From Alkalicoccus urumqiensis (lineage in GTDB: Bacteria > Bacillota > Bacilli > Bacillales > Salisediminibacteriaceae): a stretch of DNA of 64,000 nucleotides. Of this stretch, positions 8,968-16,568 are shown in pieces. The stretch's first letter is position 1; each line of letters begins with the position of its first letter. Position numbers and translations under genes: made by a program. Where the stretch lies: NCBI RefSeq assembly GCF_002993335.1, contig NZ_PVNS01000015.1, positions 1 through 64,000 on the forward strand, read 5' to 3'. Below the pieces are notes generated by a model. The model saw nothing but the letters and a program-made list of their open reading frames with translations, was not told where the DNA came from and made no database searches.

Positions 8968-10019
8968 CGGTTCGTTCCCTCCAGTTCCTTTATTGTGCGC
9001 TGTGCTGAGCGGATTGCGCCTTCGATGTGGCCGCCGCCGAGCCGGTCGGTTTCGGTGCCTGCCATATACAGATGATGCTTCCACGGTGCCGGAATGTCAA
9101 CAGGACCATACTCCGGAAACGCATGCAGCGGTTCTGCGTCTTCGGCGACCGCGGTGCAGTCATCCTGCGTCCAGTCGTAATAGTACAGCTCCTCCGGCCC
9201 CGCTGCCTGCTTTCCGTAGAGCTGGACGAGCTGCTCCAGCACAGCCTGCTTCATGGCTGCTTCTCCGCGCGCTTTCCGCTCTTTCGGCGGCGTGCCTGCA
9301 AAGCCGAAAATGGCTCCCCGGCCGCTTTCTGTGGAAGCATCGTGAATTTCCTGAAGTGGTCCGGCCCAGCTCATCGCCTGCCCGGAAAGGCCGCCTTCCC
9401 GCCAGAAGGGCCGCTCATATACCGCGAGGGCCTTCGCATGACCGGCCATCCACGTCGGCCTGGAGCGCATGTCGGCCAGTGTCTCCTCCGGCAGCGCCGG
9501 GGAAAACGACATCCGTTCGGCAGCGGCTCTCGGCGGCACGGTGAGAATTACCTTTTCCGCAGAAATCGGGCCGTCCTCTGTATAAACGGTTACGACGTCC
9601 CCAAGCTCGATGCGCGTGACCTTCCTGTTCAGCTGGATCGTTCCCGGCTTCAGCAAAGCGGCGAGCGACTCGGCAAACTGCTTCATGCCGCCCTGCACGC
9701 GCATCGATTCCGACACCGCTTCCGGAGGCAGCTCGTGCTCCTGGACGGACGAATCCATTCCCTGCACGAGAATGCGCCCGCCGCTGTGCTGCGGATATAC
9801 CGGCAGCTTTAGTTCCTGAGTGAGCTTTTTCATTTCCGGCTCCTGCCCGGGCCAGAACCAGGTCGGCCCGAGATCCCAGCCGTCCTCCGAATGAATCCGA
9901 CCGCCGATGCGGTTTCTTGCCTCCAGCAGAAGGACGTCTTTCCCCTTCTCCTGAATCTGTCTCGCTGCGTACAGTCCCGATGCGCCCGCACCGACAATAA
10001 CGATAGGGTGTGCTGTCAT
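8964..10019 (-). CDS. FAD-dependent amine oxidase-like protein
   Basis: 351 residues. An N-terminal Rossmann motif ([13 protein letters not shown], about residues 6-18) is followed by a [11 protein letters not shown] second dinucleotide-binding signature. A C-terminal FAD segment carries [17 protein letters not shown]. These mark the flavin monoamine oxidase/NAD(P)-binding superfamily. It is shorter than typical eukaryotic MAO (about 450) but matches bacterial small members. Substrate not deducible. It is co-transcribed with the small protein downstream. Confidence 0.88.
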   Translation of the reverse strand: MTAHPIVIVGAGASGLYAARQIQEKGKDVLLLEARNRIGGRIHSEDGWDLGPTWFWPGQEPEMKKLTQELKLPVYPQHSGGRILVQGMDSSVQEHELPPEAVSESMRVQGGMKQFAESLAALLKPGTIQLNRKVTRIELGDVVTVYTEDGPISAEKVILTVPPRAAAERMSFSPALPEETLADMRSRPTWMAGHAKALAVYERPFWREGGLSGQAMSWAGPLQEIHDASTESGRGAIFGFAGTPPKERKARGEAAMKQAVLEQLVQLYGKQAAGPEELYYYDWTQDDCTAVAEDAEPLHAFPEYGPVDIPAPWKHHLYMAGTETDRLGGGHIEGAIRSAQRTIKELEGTNR

Positions 10020-10075
10020 GAAAACCGCTCCTCTGTTTTAAGTATCCTGCTCCTACTGTGCCACAATTTCCGGAT

Positions 10076-10091
10076 TGTTTCACGTGAAACA
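10076..10091. promoter_or_regulatory. parS chromosome-partition site
   Basis: TGTTTCACGTGAAACA fits the Bacillus parS consensus TGTTNCACGTGAAACA at every position. ParB (Spo0J) loads here, slides as a CTP clamp and recruits SMC. The site is intergenic, 57 nt from the amine oxidase start. A second perfect copy is at 57989-58004. Confidence 0.93.
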
Positions 10092-10238
10092 CATGGAGAA
10101 ACCGGCGCGTGCGTAACCGTGGACGCTTTAGAAGATTGTCGTTTTTCCTGATCAGCCGTTCTGGAATAACTGTTATGAAAGCGTTTCTACGGAATCAGCC
10201 GTATAAGTGTAAGCAGTTTTTTCTATGTACAGCCGCAT

Positions 10239-10266
10239 AAAAAGACCCGGACAAAAGTTGTCCGGG
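10239..10266 (-). terminator. Terminator of the DUF1659-DUF2922-YvrJ operon
   Basis: CCCGGACAA and TTGTCCGGG pair perfectly around a 3-nt loop. On the minus strand CTTTTTATG follows directly, giving a good U-tract just after the YvrJ-type stop. Confidence 0.9.
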
Positions 10267-10273
10267 CCGGTGT

Positions 10274-10438
10274 TTAGCGCTGCTTCTCGAGTCGTGGAAC
10301 GGGTTCCGGCAGGGTGTGCTGCTGGCGGAGAATGGACTCGTTGATGCGGTCGAGTTTTTTCTCTACGCGGTGCAGCAGGTAGAATGTCACCGCTGCCGGG
10401 AAGCCGTATTCGCCGAGGAGCGGAATCCACTGTTCCAT
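10274..10438 (-). CDS. YvrJ family small membrane protein
   Basis: 54 residues beginning MEQWIPLLGEYGFPAAVTFYLLHRVEKKLD, i.e. one N-terminal membrane segment followed by an amphipathic helix, as in the YvrJ family. The start has an unusually strong AGGAGGGAGGAG site upstream. It is the last of three small genes that regularly occur together in Bacillaceae (DUF1659, DUF2922, YvrJ). Function is unknown; holin-like size and topology are only suggestive. Confidence 0.85.
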   Translation of the reverse strand: MEQWIPLLGEYGFPAAVTFYLLHRVEKKLDRINESILRQQHTLPEPVPRLEKQR

Positions 10439-10463
10439 TCTCCTCCCTCCTGTCTAATGCGCG

Positions 10464-10691
10464 TTAGTTCTGCGTGGGCAGTTCGATGGTTTCGACGTTG
10501 CGCTCGACGAGGCGTGCGCCGCGGATTTCGGTGATCGGGCTGCCGGATGCGGTGAATACGCCGGCCTCAATCAGCTGCTGCATGACGGTTTCTACTTCGG
10601 CGGCGTCCACCGGTTCTTTCGGGAGGTCGACCCCGATTGAGGTCGCGTTCCCTTCTTCTGTCCGAAACTGTAATTCCAGTCGTTTACTCAT
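10464..10691 (-). CDS. DUF2922 family protein
   Basis: 75 residues: MSKRLELQFRTEEGNATSIGVDLPKEP, with VMQQLIEAGVF and a C-terminal segment RGARLVERNVETIEL, the usual DUF2922 pattern. It is soluble and acidic. It lies 24 nt downstream of the DUF1659 gene and 25 nt before YvrJ, so the three form one operon. Function unknown. Confidence 0.88.
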   Translation of the reverse strand: MSKRLELQFRTEEGNATSIGVDLPKEPVDAAEVETVMQQLIEAGVFTASGSPITEIRGARLVERNVETIELPTQN

Positions 10692-10715
10692 GTTTTCACT
10701 CTCCCCTTTTTAGTC

Positions 10716-10928
10716 TTACTCTGCGAGTTCATACGTGCTTGTCTGCTCTACTTTGTAAAGCGGTGCTGTCTGAAGCGATGCGAGGGCGTGTGCCGCTGCG
10801 TACATCGCCGCCGGGTCAGCGTCCTCCTGGATGGCGCGGAAGGAACGCTTCGCAAAAACCGGCTTGCCTTCTCCGTCGACGCCTGTTTCGAACGTCAGTA
10901 CGAGTGTGTCGTTGATTTTAAACTGCAT
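10716..10928 (-). CDS. DUF1659 family protein
   Basis: 70 residues with the DUF1659 pattern: a beta-rich N-terminal half (LVLTFETGVDGEGKPVFAKRSF) and a helical AMYAAAHALASLQTAPLYKVEQTSTYEL C-terminal half. It is the first gene of the DUF1659-DUF2922-YvrJ operon, with GGGAGGTGAGACA before the ATG. Function unknown. Confidence 0.88.
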   Translation of the reverse strand: MQFKINDTLVLTFETGVDGEGKPVFAKRSFRAIQEDADPAAMYAAAHALASLQTAPLYKVEQTSTYELAE

Positions 10929-11116
10929 TGTCTCACCTCCCTTCGCCCTCTATGTACATCCGGGGAAAGAAAAAGGGGGTGAGGGTTTTTGATTTTTTTG
11001 AAGAAGTTTTATGGGCTATACACTTATTCTCCGCTTTTTATGGTAACTATTTACCAACAGATGTCGACTGTATAGATACAGAATCTTTCAGCGTTTATGT
11101 CATGGAGGTGTATGAA

Positions 11117-11665
11117 ATGAATAAGAAGCTGCTTTTTGGATGTTTAACGATCGTTTTACTGATATCCGGATTTTTGATCGCGGATCGTTCCATGGTTAAC
11201 GAGGGGCGAATCGAGGCGGAAAATGTTCTGTTTGAGAACGCCGAAGAAGCTGCTGCCGCTTCCGATTTAGTATTGGAAGTCCGCGCGACAGAAAGATCAA
11301 CGTCGATAGAGGAAGGCGAGAACGGTTTTGGGATCGGCCATACATTAACCGACGTGGAAGTGTTGAATGTTTTAGAAAATAAAACAAATGAGGACCCGGA
11401 CTCTATGTTGACTGTTGCCGAGCCATTTGTAGAATCCGAAAGAATTATAGGAAAAGAAGTGACTACTTACGGGAACTACACACCCCTGAAGCACGACGAC
11501 ACCTATATTTTATTTTTAGACTGGGGAGAGAACATTCAGAACTATTGGATCAACTCTTTAGAACAGGGGCAGATTCCTCTGGATAAGCAAGAGAGTGAGT
11601 ACGCGACGACAGAACAATATGAATCATTGATCACAAGTGTTAAGGAAGCATACAGCGTCGATTGA
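11117..11665 (+). CDS. Membrane-anchored or secreted acidic protein, unknown
   Basis: 182 residues. The N-terminus is a single hydrophobic segment (LLFGCLTIVLLISGFLIA, about residues 4-21), followed by an acidic extracytoplasmic domain with many Glu/Asp. The start at 11117 is chosen for GGAGGTG 7 nt upstream; the longer frame from 10928 runs across the divergent promoter region. The segment has a cysteine at residue 9 but no proper lipobox, so a signal anchor is more likely than a lipoprotein. Family not recognised. Confidence 0.7.
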   Translation: MNKKLLFGCLTIVLLISGFLIADRSMVNEGRIEAENVLFENAEEAAAASDLVLEVRATERSTSIEEGENGFGIGHTLTDVEVLNVLENKTNEDPDSMLTVAEPFVESERIIGKEVTTYGNYTPLKHDDTYILFLDWGENIQNYWINSLEQGQIPLDKQESEYATTEQYESLITSVKEAYSVD

Positions 11666-11686
11666 GCTGCTTCCATCCTATAACCT

Positions 11687-11726
11687 CCCCCGCCCTGCCA
11701 AACATCGTTGGAAAGGGCGGGTTTTT
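11687..11726 (+). terminator. Intrinsic terminator
   Basis: CCCGCCCT pairs with AGGGCGGG, followed by TTTTT, 22 nt after the stop of the gene ending at 11665. Confidence 0.85.
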
Positions 11727-11833
11727 ATGTTCGATTCATGACAGGTTTATGTGAGCGTGCGGCTTACAGAACCATGACTCCTTTCTGTTTCCCGGGATTA
11801 GAAGCATTACGTCACGCACTCTCCAGCAGTCAT

Positions 11834-11862
11834 AAAAAAGACAGCCCATAAAGGACTGTCTG
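11834..11862 (-). terminator. Terminator of the Ig-like lipoprotein gene
   Basis: On the minus strand AGACAGTCC pairs with GGGCTGTCT and a TTTTTT tract follows, immediately after the stop at 11864. Confidence 0.85.
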
Positions 11863-11863
11863 C

Positions 11864-12673
11864 TTATTCGTCGATAGTAAAATGAACTCCGAGATCTTCC
11901 TCTATGTCCGTTCCGTGCACGATGAACGACTTGGTAATGCGGTACGTTCCTTCCTCCAGTCCATCCAAGGATACGTCCTGTTCATAGGTGTCTCCGGGAG
12001 GAAGCGTCAGGCCGATATCATCAAATGCCTCTTCCCGGGCGGTTTCCCAGCTGCCGTCCTCTTCTTTCTCGAGTGTGTAATGATGTCCGAAAAACAGATC
12101 CGTCGGCCCGCGGTTTTCAAGCGTGAGCTCCGCCTCGCTCGCGGACTGCTCCAGGTGAAGCTCTGCGTTCGCTTCCTGCGGGGCTACGCCGATTTTTCCT
12201 ACGTGGGTATCGGTCACCCTGCCGTCCTCATCCAGCGTTTCCGCACTGATTAAATACAGCGCTTCGCCTTCCGGCATTTCCACCTCAAACGAATCCTGTT
12301 CGGTCGTCTGTTCTTCCACGACCTCCTTCAGGCTCAGATCCGCCTCTCTTTCTGTCAGCCGGTACCGCACACTGCCGTTTACCGGCACGGTGACTCCCCG
12401 GATGAACGCCTCGTCCCCGGGAAGCTGATGCCCGGCGGAAGCGGAAAAGTAATCCATAAATGCTTCCCCGCTTCCTGCTTCATACTCTGTATCCAGAATG
12501 ACATCCGCTTGTTCTGCTTCGTGCCAGATCCATTCCTCCACGTCCCCGTCCATCGAGCCATAGACCGAATCGACCTCCGCCGGCGCCGCTTCCGGTTCCG
12601 CTCCGGTCTCTACGTCCGGTCCTGAACTGCATCCGGCAAGAATCACGAAACCGGCACATGCTTTTCGATGCAT
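11864..12673 (-). CDS. Acidic lipoprotein with C-terminal Ig-like domain
   Basis: 269 residues. The signal peptide ends in a lipobox ILAGC with the lipidated Cys at residue 15, so the protein is anchored on the outer face of the membrane. A Glu/Asp-rich middle region is followed by an Ig-like domain (about 170-269) with LTLENRGPTDLFFGHHYTL and LPPGDTYEQDVSL, as in the immunoglobulin-like domain of Bacillus lipoproteins. A TGTAAC-N16-CGAC promoter lies upstream, the same as for two other lipoprotein genes in this window. Ligand unknown. Confidence 0.8.
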   Translation of the reverse strand: MHRKACAGFVILAGCSSGPDVETGAEPEAAPAEVDSVYGSMDGDVEEWIWHEAEQADVILDTEYEAGSGEAFMDYFSASAGHQLPGDEAFIRGVTVPVNGSVRYRLTEREADLSLKEVVEEQTTEQDSFEVEMPEGEALYLISAETLDEDGRVTDTHVGKIGVAPQEANAELHLEQSASEAELTLENRGPTDLFFGHHYTLEKEEDGSWETAREEAFDDIGLTLPPGDTYEQDVSLDGLEEGTYRITKSFIVHGTDIEEDLGVHFTIDE

Positions 12674-12709
12674 CTCTTTTCCTCCTTTGGATTTTCCTGT
12701 TACTTATGA

Positions 12710-12735
12710 GTCGGGAATCAGAAAGGAACGTTACA
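12710..12735 (-). promoter_or_regulatory. ECF sigma-type promoter, lipoprotein gene 1
   Basis: On the minus strand TGTAAC (12730-12735) and CGAC (12710-12713) are 16 nt apart, a layout typical of extracytoplasmic-function sigma factors such as SigX/SigM. About 38 nt from TTCCCGAC to the ribosome-binding site is nearly identical to the copy at 13245-13270. Confidence 0.7.
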
Positions 12736-12809
12736 AAGAAACGTGAGGCTCTTTCTCTAGATAAATACATTCATTTATGATCAGTAGAAATTAATTTCCA
12801 AAATACCCT

Positions 12810-13208
12810 CTAGCCTTCAATTTCTCCAAGATATCTGATTTCCTGACCATCTACTACTGCGATATAAATCGCGCCTTTTCCTTCATTATGATCATATACT
12901 TTTGTGCCCACTGGGAGTTCTGTGGCGGTGCCATTCCCAAAATTATCACTATCAGTAGACTGCTTCGTAATTTCCGTTATTTCTTCACCTAAAGTTAAAT
13001 CCTGTTCCATTACCCAGTCAAGATCTTGAGCATTGGAGTAAATAATGCCTCGAGCCTTAAAAATATCGGCATCAGGATAGTTTGATAGAATCTCTTCAGC
13101 GGTAGGATTTCCCGTACTTTTCTCTTCCTCAGGCACATCGTTCGATTGAATTTCACACGCAGAAAATAATAGAGTTCCAGCAAGAAGTAAGCATATTTTC
13201 CTTATCAT
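12810..13208 (-). CDS. Small lipoprotein, unknown function
   Basis: 132 residues with a signal peptide and lipobox LFSAC (lipidated Cys18). The mature part contains PTAEEILSNYPDADIF and a beta-rich C-terminal half ending KGAIYIAVVDGQEIRYLGEIEG. A similar layout occurs in small Bacillus lipoproteins of unknown role. It has the same TGTAAC-N16-CGAC promoter and almost the same leader as the lipoprotein gene downstream, so both are probably under one envelope-stress sigma factor. Confidence 0.75.
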   Translation of the reverse strand: MIRKICLLLAGTLLFSACEIQSNDVPEEEKSTGNPTAEEILSNYPDADIFKARGIIYSNAQDLDWVMEQDLTLGEEITEITKQSTDSDNFGNGTATELPVGTKVYDHNEGKGAIYIAVVDGQEIRYLGEIEG

Positions 13209-13244
13209 TAATTTCCCTCCTTTGGATTTTCCTGTTACTTATGA

Positions 13245-13270
13245 GTCGGGAATAGAAAATAATTGTTACA
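13245..13270 (-). promoter_or_regulatory. ECF sigma-type promoter, lipoprotein gene 2
   Basis: TGTAAC (13265-13270) and CGAC (13245-13248) on the minus strand, 16 nt apart. The following leader (ATAAGTAACAGGAAAATCC, then AAAGGAGG) matches the one at 12674-12713, so the promoter-leader block is duplicated. Confidence 0.7.
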
Positions 13271-13344
13271 GCGAATCTTCTTCCTATTTTTCCCGTCCAC
13301 CTTTTTGTATAGTAGAGACATACGAAGAAAGGGGCGGATCGTTT

Positions 13345-15306
13345 ATGAAAGGACGTTTTCTTGTTTTCGCGGGGGCACTGACGCTTGCCGCAGGCTGCTC
13401 GCAGGAGGAGCCGCCGGACCCGGAGGAGGCGCTTGAAGCGTATTTGAGTGCCTGGGAGGAAGGACGTTACGGAGAAATGGACGGCGTCAATGACGAGGCG
13501 CAGGAGCAGTACGAGCTGATTTACGGGGATCTGGAGGCTGATGTATCCCTTACATATGAACCGGTCGACTGGGAGGAAGAGGAGATCGACCTGGAGGAAC
13601 TCGAAGATACCACCTACACCGTCGATGTCGAGATGGAGACGTTCGCCGGACCGCTTGACTACACCGTGGAGGTCCCGCTGGAAAAAACACGCACCGAGGA
13701 AAACGAGCGTGGCGAATGGGACGTTCTCTGGCAGCCGGAGCACCTGCTGCTCGGCATGCAGGATATCAATGATACTTTCCGCGTCACGTATGAAGAACCG
13801 GAGCGGGGCGAGATTTTTGACCGCAGCGGAGACGCGCTTGCGGTGAACGGGGAAATTTACGAAGCGGCCGTCGTGCCGGACCGTACGGAGAGTATGGAAG
13901 AAACGGCAGCTGCTTTTGCCGGCATCATGGGTCTCGAGGAAGAATCGGTGCTGGAATCGGCACAGGCTTACCCGGACAACCCGGACTGGGCCGCCCCCGT
14001 CCAGCGGCTCGCTGTCAGTGACCCGCGCGCCGAAGAGCTGCTGGAGATCCCCGGCGTGCAGCTGGACCGCACCGCCGGACGTGAGTACCCGCTCGGCCGC
14101 GCCGCAGGCCACTTGATCGGCCATATCGGGGCCATCACCGCGGAAGAGCTCGAAGACCGGAACGGCTACCAGTCCACATCGGAAATCGGGAAATTCGGTC
14201 TGGAAGCCGCCATGGAAGACACGCTCCGCGGCACACCGGGCATTCAGATTACCGTGGAGGACGGCGAAGGCGAAGTCCGGGAAATGCTCATTTCCGAAGC
14301 CGCAGAACCCGGAGAGGACGTCACCCTCACGATCGATGCCGGCCAGCAGGAGCGCGCCTCCTCCGTTCTGGATGGCGAATCCGGCGCCGCGGTGCTGACC
14401 GATCCGGCTACCGGCGGCGTGCTGGCACTCGCAAGCACACCGTCCTACGACTCCAACCTGCGCTACCTCGGTCTTCCCGATCCGACGGCCGCGGAGCTCG
14501 ACACCGTGGACCTGCTGTTTGAAGAACGCTTCCGCCGGGCCTATTCCCCCGGCTCCATCTTCAAGCCGGTCACCGCGATGATTGCCCTGGAAAACGACGT
14601 TATTGACCCGGGCGAGGAACGTACGATTGAAGGCTCGCAGTGGCAGCCGGATGACAGCTGGGGCGGCTACCAGGTGACCCGGGTGAACGACAGCGTATCG
14701 CAGGTCGATCTGGAAACAGCAATGACGTTATCCGACAACATTTATTTCGCCCAGACAGCGCTGGAAATCGGTGCGGAGACGTTTCTTGCCGATGCCGAAG
14801 CATTCGGTTTCGGCACCGAATGGGATCTTGCTCTGCCGGCTGCTTCCGGGCAGCTCGCCAACGACGGGCTGGAAGAGGAGATTCTCCTTGCCGACACGGG
14901 CTACGGACAGGGACAGGTGCTTGCCTCCCCGCTCCAGATGGCCGGCATATATTCGATCTTTCATGACGGCACGCTCCGCCAGCCGGTGCTCCTCGACGGC
15001 GAAACCGCTGAAACCGCGGAGCCGGTTTCCACGGAAACGCTCGATATCGTCAGAGAGACGCTCACGTCCGTCGTCCAGGATCCGGACGGCACTGCCTACC
15101 GGCCGGAGCGCGGCCACAGCCAGCAGCTTATCGGCAAAACCGGCACGGCAGAGCTGAAGGCCGATCAGACTGTCGAAGACGGCAGTGAAACCGGCTGGTT
15201 CGCAAGCCTGAACGACCAATACGTGCTCGTCGTCATGCTCCAGGATGCCGACAGCGGTCAGGCCGTCGAAGCCGCCGACCGCATCTGGGCCGGGATTGGG
15301 GAATAA
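13345..15306 (+). CDS. Class B penicillin-binding protein (PBP3/PBP2a type), lipoprotein
   Basis: 653 residues. A lipobox (LAAGC, Cys17) anchors it outside the membrane. Domains in order: NTF2-like MecA_N (about 22-140), PBP dimerisation domain with RGEIFDRSGDALAV (from about 150), and transpeptidase domain with SIFK (404-407, catalytic Ser404), SDN (463-465) and KTGT (598-601). It cross-links peptidoglycan stem peptides. This arrangement is that of Bacillus PbpC and staphylococcal PBP2a. Start 13345 is chosen for GAAAGGGGCGG upstream; the frame extends to 13222 through the divergent promoter. The protein is strongly acidic. Divergent from an ECF-promoter lipoprotein gene. Confidence 0.92.
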   Translation: MKGRFLVFAGALTLAAGCSQEEPPDPEEALEAYLSAWEEGRYGEMDGVNDEAQEQYELIYGDLEADVSLTYEPVDWEEEEIDLEELEDTTYTVDVEMETFAGPLDYTVEVPLEKTRTEENERGEWDVLWQPEHLLLGMQDINDTFRVTYEEPERGEIFDRSGDALAVNGEIYEAAVVPDRTESMEETAAAFAGIMGLEEESVLESAQAYPDNPDWAAPVQRLAVSDPRAEELLEIPGVQLDRTAGREYPLGRAAGHLIGHIGAITAEELEDRNGYQSTSEIGKFGLEAAMEDTLRGTPGIQITVEDGEGEVREMLISEAAEPGEDVTLTIDAGQQERASSVLDGESGAAVLTDPATGGVLALASTPSYDSNLRYLGLPDPTAAELDTVDLLFEERFRRAYSPGSIFKPVTAMIALENDVIDPGEERTIEGSQWQPDDSWGGYQVTRVNDSVSQVDLETAMTLSDNIYFAQTALEIGAETFLADAEAFGFGTEWDLALPAASGQLANDGLEEEILLADTGYGQGQVLASPLQMAGIYSIFHDGTLRQPVLLDGETAETAEPVSTETLDIVRETLTSVVQDPDGTAYRPERGHSQQLIGKTGTAELKADQTVEDGSETGWFASLNDQYVLVVMLQDADSGQAVEAADRIWAGIGE

Positions 15307-15308
15307 GA

Positions 15309-15349
15309 AGGGCTGCAGCGGTAGATAACGTACCGTCTGCAGCCTTTTT
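15309..15349 (+). terminator. Terminator of the PBP gene
   Basis: GGCTGCAG (15311-15318) pairs with CTGCAGCC (15337-15344), with inner GGTA/TACC pairing, followed by TTTTT. Confidence 0.9.
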
Positions 15350-15410
15350 GGCGTGTCTGCATGAGCAGGCGCACCTTCTGCAGGCGGAATTCGTTCTATT
15401 CATGAAAAGG

Positions 15411-15584
15411 CGGACCAGCATTGGCTGCCCGCGGACCAGAATTTAGGCTGCGCGGAACACGACGGCCGCATATCGGAACAGAAATGGATTCTACCGGACC
15501 AGGCGCGTTCTATCGGACCGCCTTCAGCGGAAATCGGACCAGGTTCCGCACCAAATCGGACCAACTTTTAAGCCCATCGGAACA
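15411..15584 (+). repeat. Nine-box periodic element, CGGACCA family, copy A2
   Basis: Boxes start at 15411, 15432, 15453, 15474, 15495, 15514, 15535, 15557 and 15578: steps 21,21,21,21,19,21,22,21, identical to copy A1. Boxes 3, 4 and 9 are CGGAACA. Unit 5 (19 nt) begins CGGACCAGGCG and ends TAT, as in copy A3. Unit 7 carries TTCCGCACC, matching TTCTGCACC in A1 and TTCTGCGCC in A3. It lies between convergent genes, between their two terminators. Confidence 0.92.
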
Positions 15585-15637
15585 CCGGCCGCCGGCACCC
15601 GCGGCGGCCCCTCTGCCTTCCAGCCGTCCACGGTTCG

Positions 15638-15670
15638 GAAGCAGATGGCGAGCCGGACCGTCCGGCCCGC
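15638..15670 (+). other. GCAGATGGC stem-loop tail near element A2
   Basis: GCAGATGGCGAGCCGGAC is followed by GTCCGGCCCGCGGT, so GCCGGAC pairs with GTCCGGC. The same GCAGATGGC-stem-GCCCGCGGT layout occurs at 45391-45420 and, on the minus strand, at 53206-53234, each beside a nine-box element. Confidence 0.6.
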
Positions 15671-15750
15671 GGTGGCTGATGTGTTTGGGAGCGGCAGTTT
15701 CATGTGATTCGGAAAACACTGCACCGCCTCTTCCCATGCCGCGGCATAAC

Positions 15751-15784
15751 AAAAAGACAGCGCCGTGTTCCGGCACTGCCTGTC
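15751..15784 (-). terminator. Terminator of the glutathione peroxidase gene
   Basis: On the minus strand GACAG...CTGTC with inner GCC/GGC pairing forms a hairpin followed by TTTTTG, directly after the stop at 15788. Confidence 0.8.
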
Positions 15785-15787
15785 GTA

Positions 15788-16354
15788 TCAGCTTACTGGT
15801 TCTTTCTGTGCGAGCAGTTCCTTAATCTGGGCTTCCATTTCCAGCGGCTCGGCGGTGGATTCGTAGCGGGCCGTGACGTTTCCTTCACGGTCCACGAGAA
15901 ATTTCGTGAAGTTCCACTTGATGCTGTCTCCGCTCATGTAGTGCGGGTATTTGTCGTCGATGATGGAGACGAGCATTTTTGATACCGGATGATTCATGTT
16001 GAAACCGGCGTACGGCTGCTGGGATGTCAGGTACGTGAACAATGGATGTGCCCCCTTGTCCCGGACGTCGATTTTTTTGAAGACCGGGAAATTGACGCCG
16101 TAGTTCAGCGCACAGAACTCGGTGATTTCCCCGTCGTTCAGCGGCTCCTGGTCGTCGAACTGGTTGGACGGAAAGGCAAGTACCTGCAGTCCTTCCTCCT
16201 GATAGCGCTCCTGCAGCTTCTGCAGGTCGTCAAGCTGCGGCGTGAACCCGCACTTTGTTGCTGTATTTACAATGAGGAGCACCTTGCCTTTATACCGCTC
16301 CAGGGATTTCGTCAGACCGCCTGCTGTTTTCACTTTAAAGTCATACACACTCAT
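15788..16354 (-). CDS. Glutathione peroxidase-family thiol peroxidase (BsaA-like)
   Basis: 188 residues, slightly longer than the usual 160 because of a C-terminal extension. The active-site Cys is in NTATKCGFTPQ (about residue 35). The Gln/Trp partners are in AFPSNQF and KWNFTKFLVD. There is no selenocysteine, so it is probably thioredoxin-dependent and reduces hydroperoxides in the cytoplasm. Monocistronic, with its own terminator. Confidence 0.93.
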   Translation of the reverse strand: MSVYDFKVKTAGGLTKSLERYKGKVLLIVNTATKCGFTPQLDDLQKLQERYQEEGLQVLAFPSNQFDDQEPLNDGEITEFCALNYGVNFPVFKKIDVRDKGAHPLFTYLTSQQPYAGFNMNHPVSKMLVSIIDDKYPHYMSGDSIKWNFTKFLVDREGNVTARYESTAEPLEMEAQIKELLAQKEPVS

Positions 16355-16487
16355 GCTGTACCGCTCCTCTTCTAATTCTTTCGTATCATCTTCTATGAAG
16401 TGTATACCTCTTCCCCTCGTTAACCAAACCTTTAAGCGTAGTTCTTTTATATCAGATAACCCTTTCCCCTTTCTTCCTGCTGTTATT

Positions 16488-16514
16488 TAACAAATGACTT
16501 ATTTCTGCCGATAT
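16488..16514 (+). promoter_or_regulatory. Sigma-D-type promoter of the chemoreceptor gene
   Basis: TAAC (16488-16491) and a perfect GCCGATAT -10 element (16507-16514) are separated by 15 nt. This matches the Bacillus SigD consensus TAAA-N15-GCCGATAT with one -35 mismatch, and SigD drives motility and chemotaxis genes. Confidence 0.85.
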
Positions 16515-16568
16515 GATCATAGGCCAAACGTATAGATAAAAACGACGATTGAAGGGGGAAACAGGAGG

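Noticed and set aside
10176-10189. cre-like TGAAAGCGTTTCTA upstream of the amine oxidase
   Set aside because: One mismatch at the conserved CA end and more than 150 nt from the start; not enough to call.
15411-15584. CRISPR array
   Set aside because: Repeats are only 7-11 nt with 10-14 nt spacers, unit number is fixed at nine, spacers are position-conserved, and no cas genes are present.
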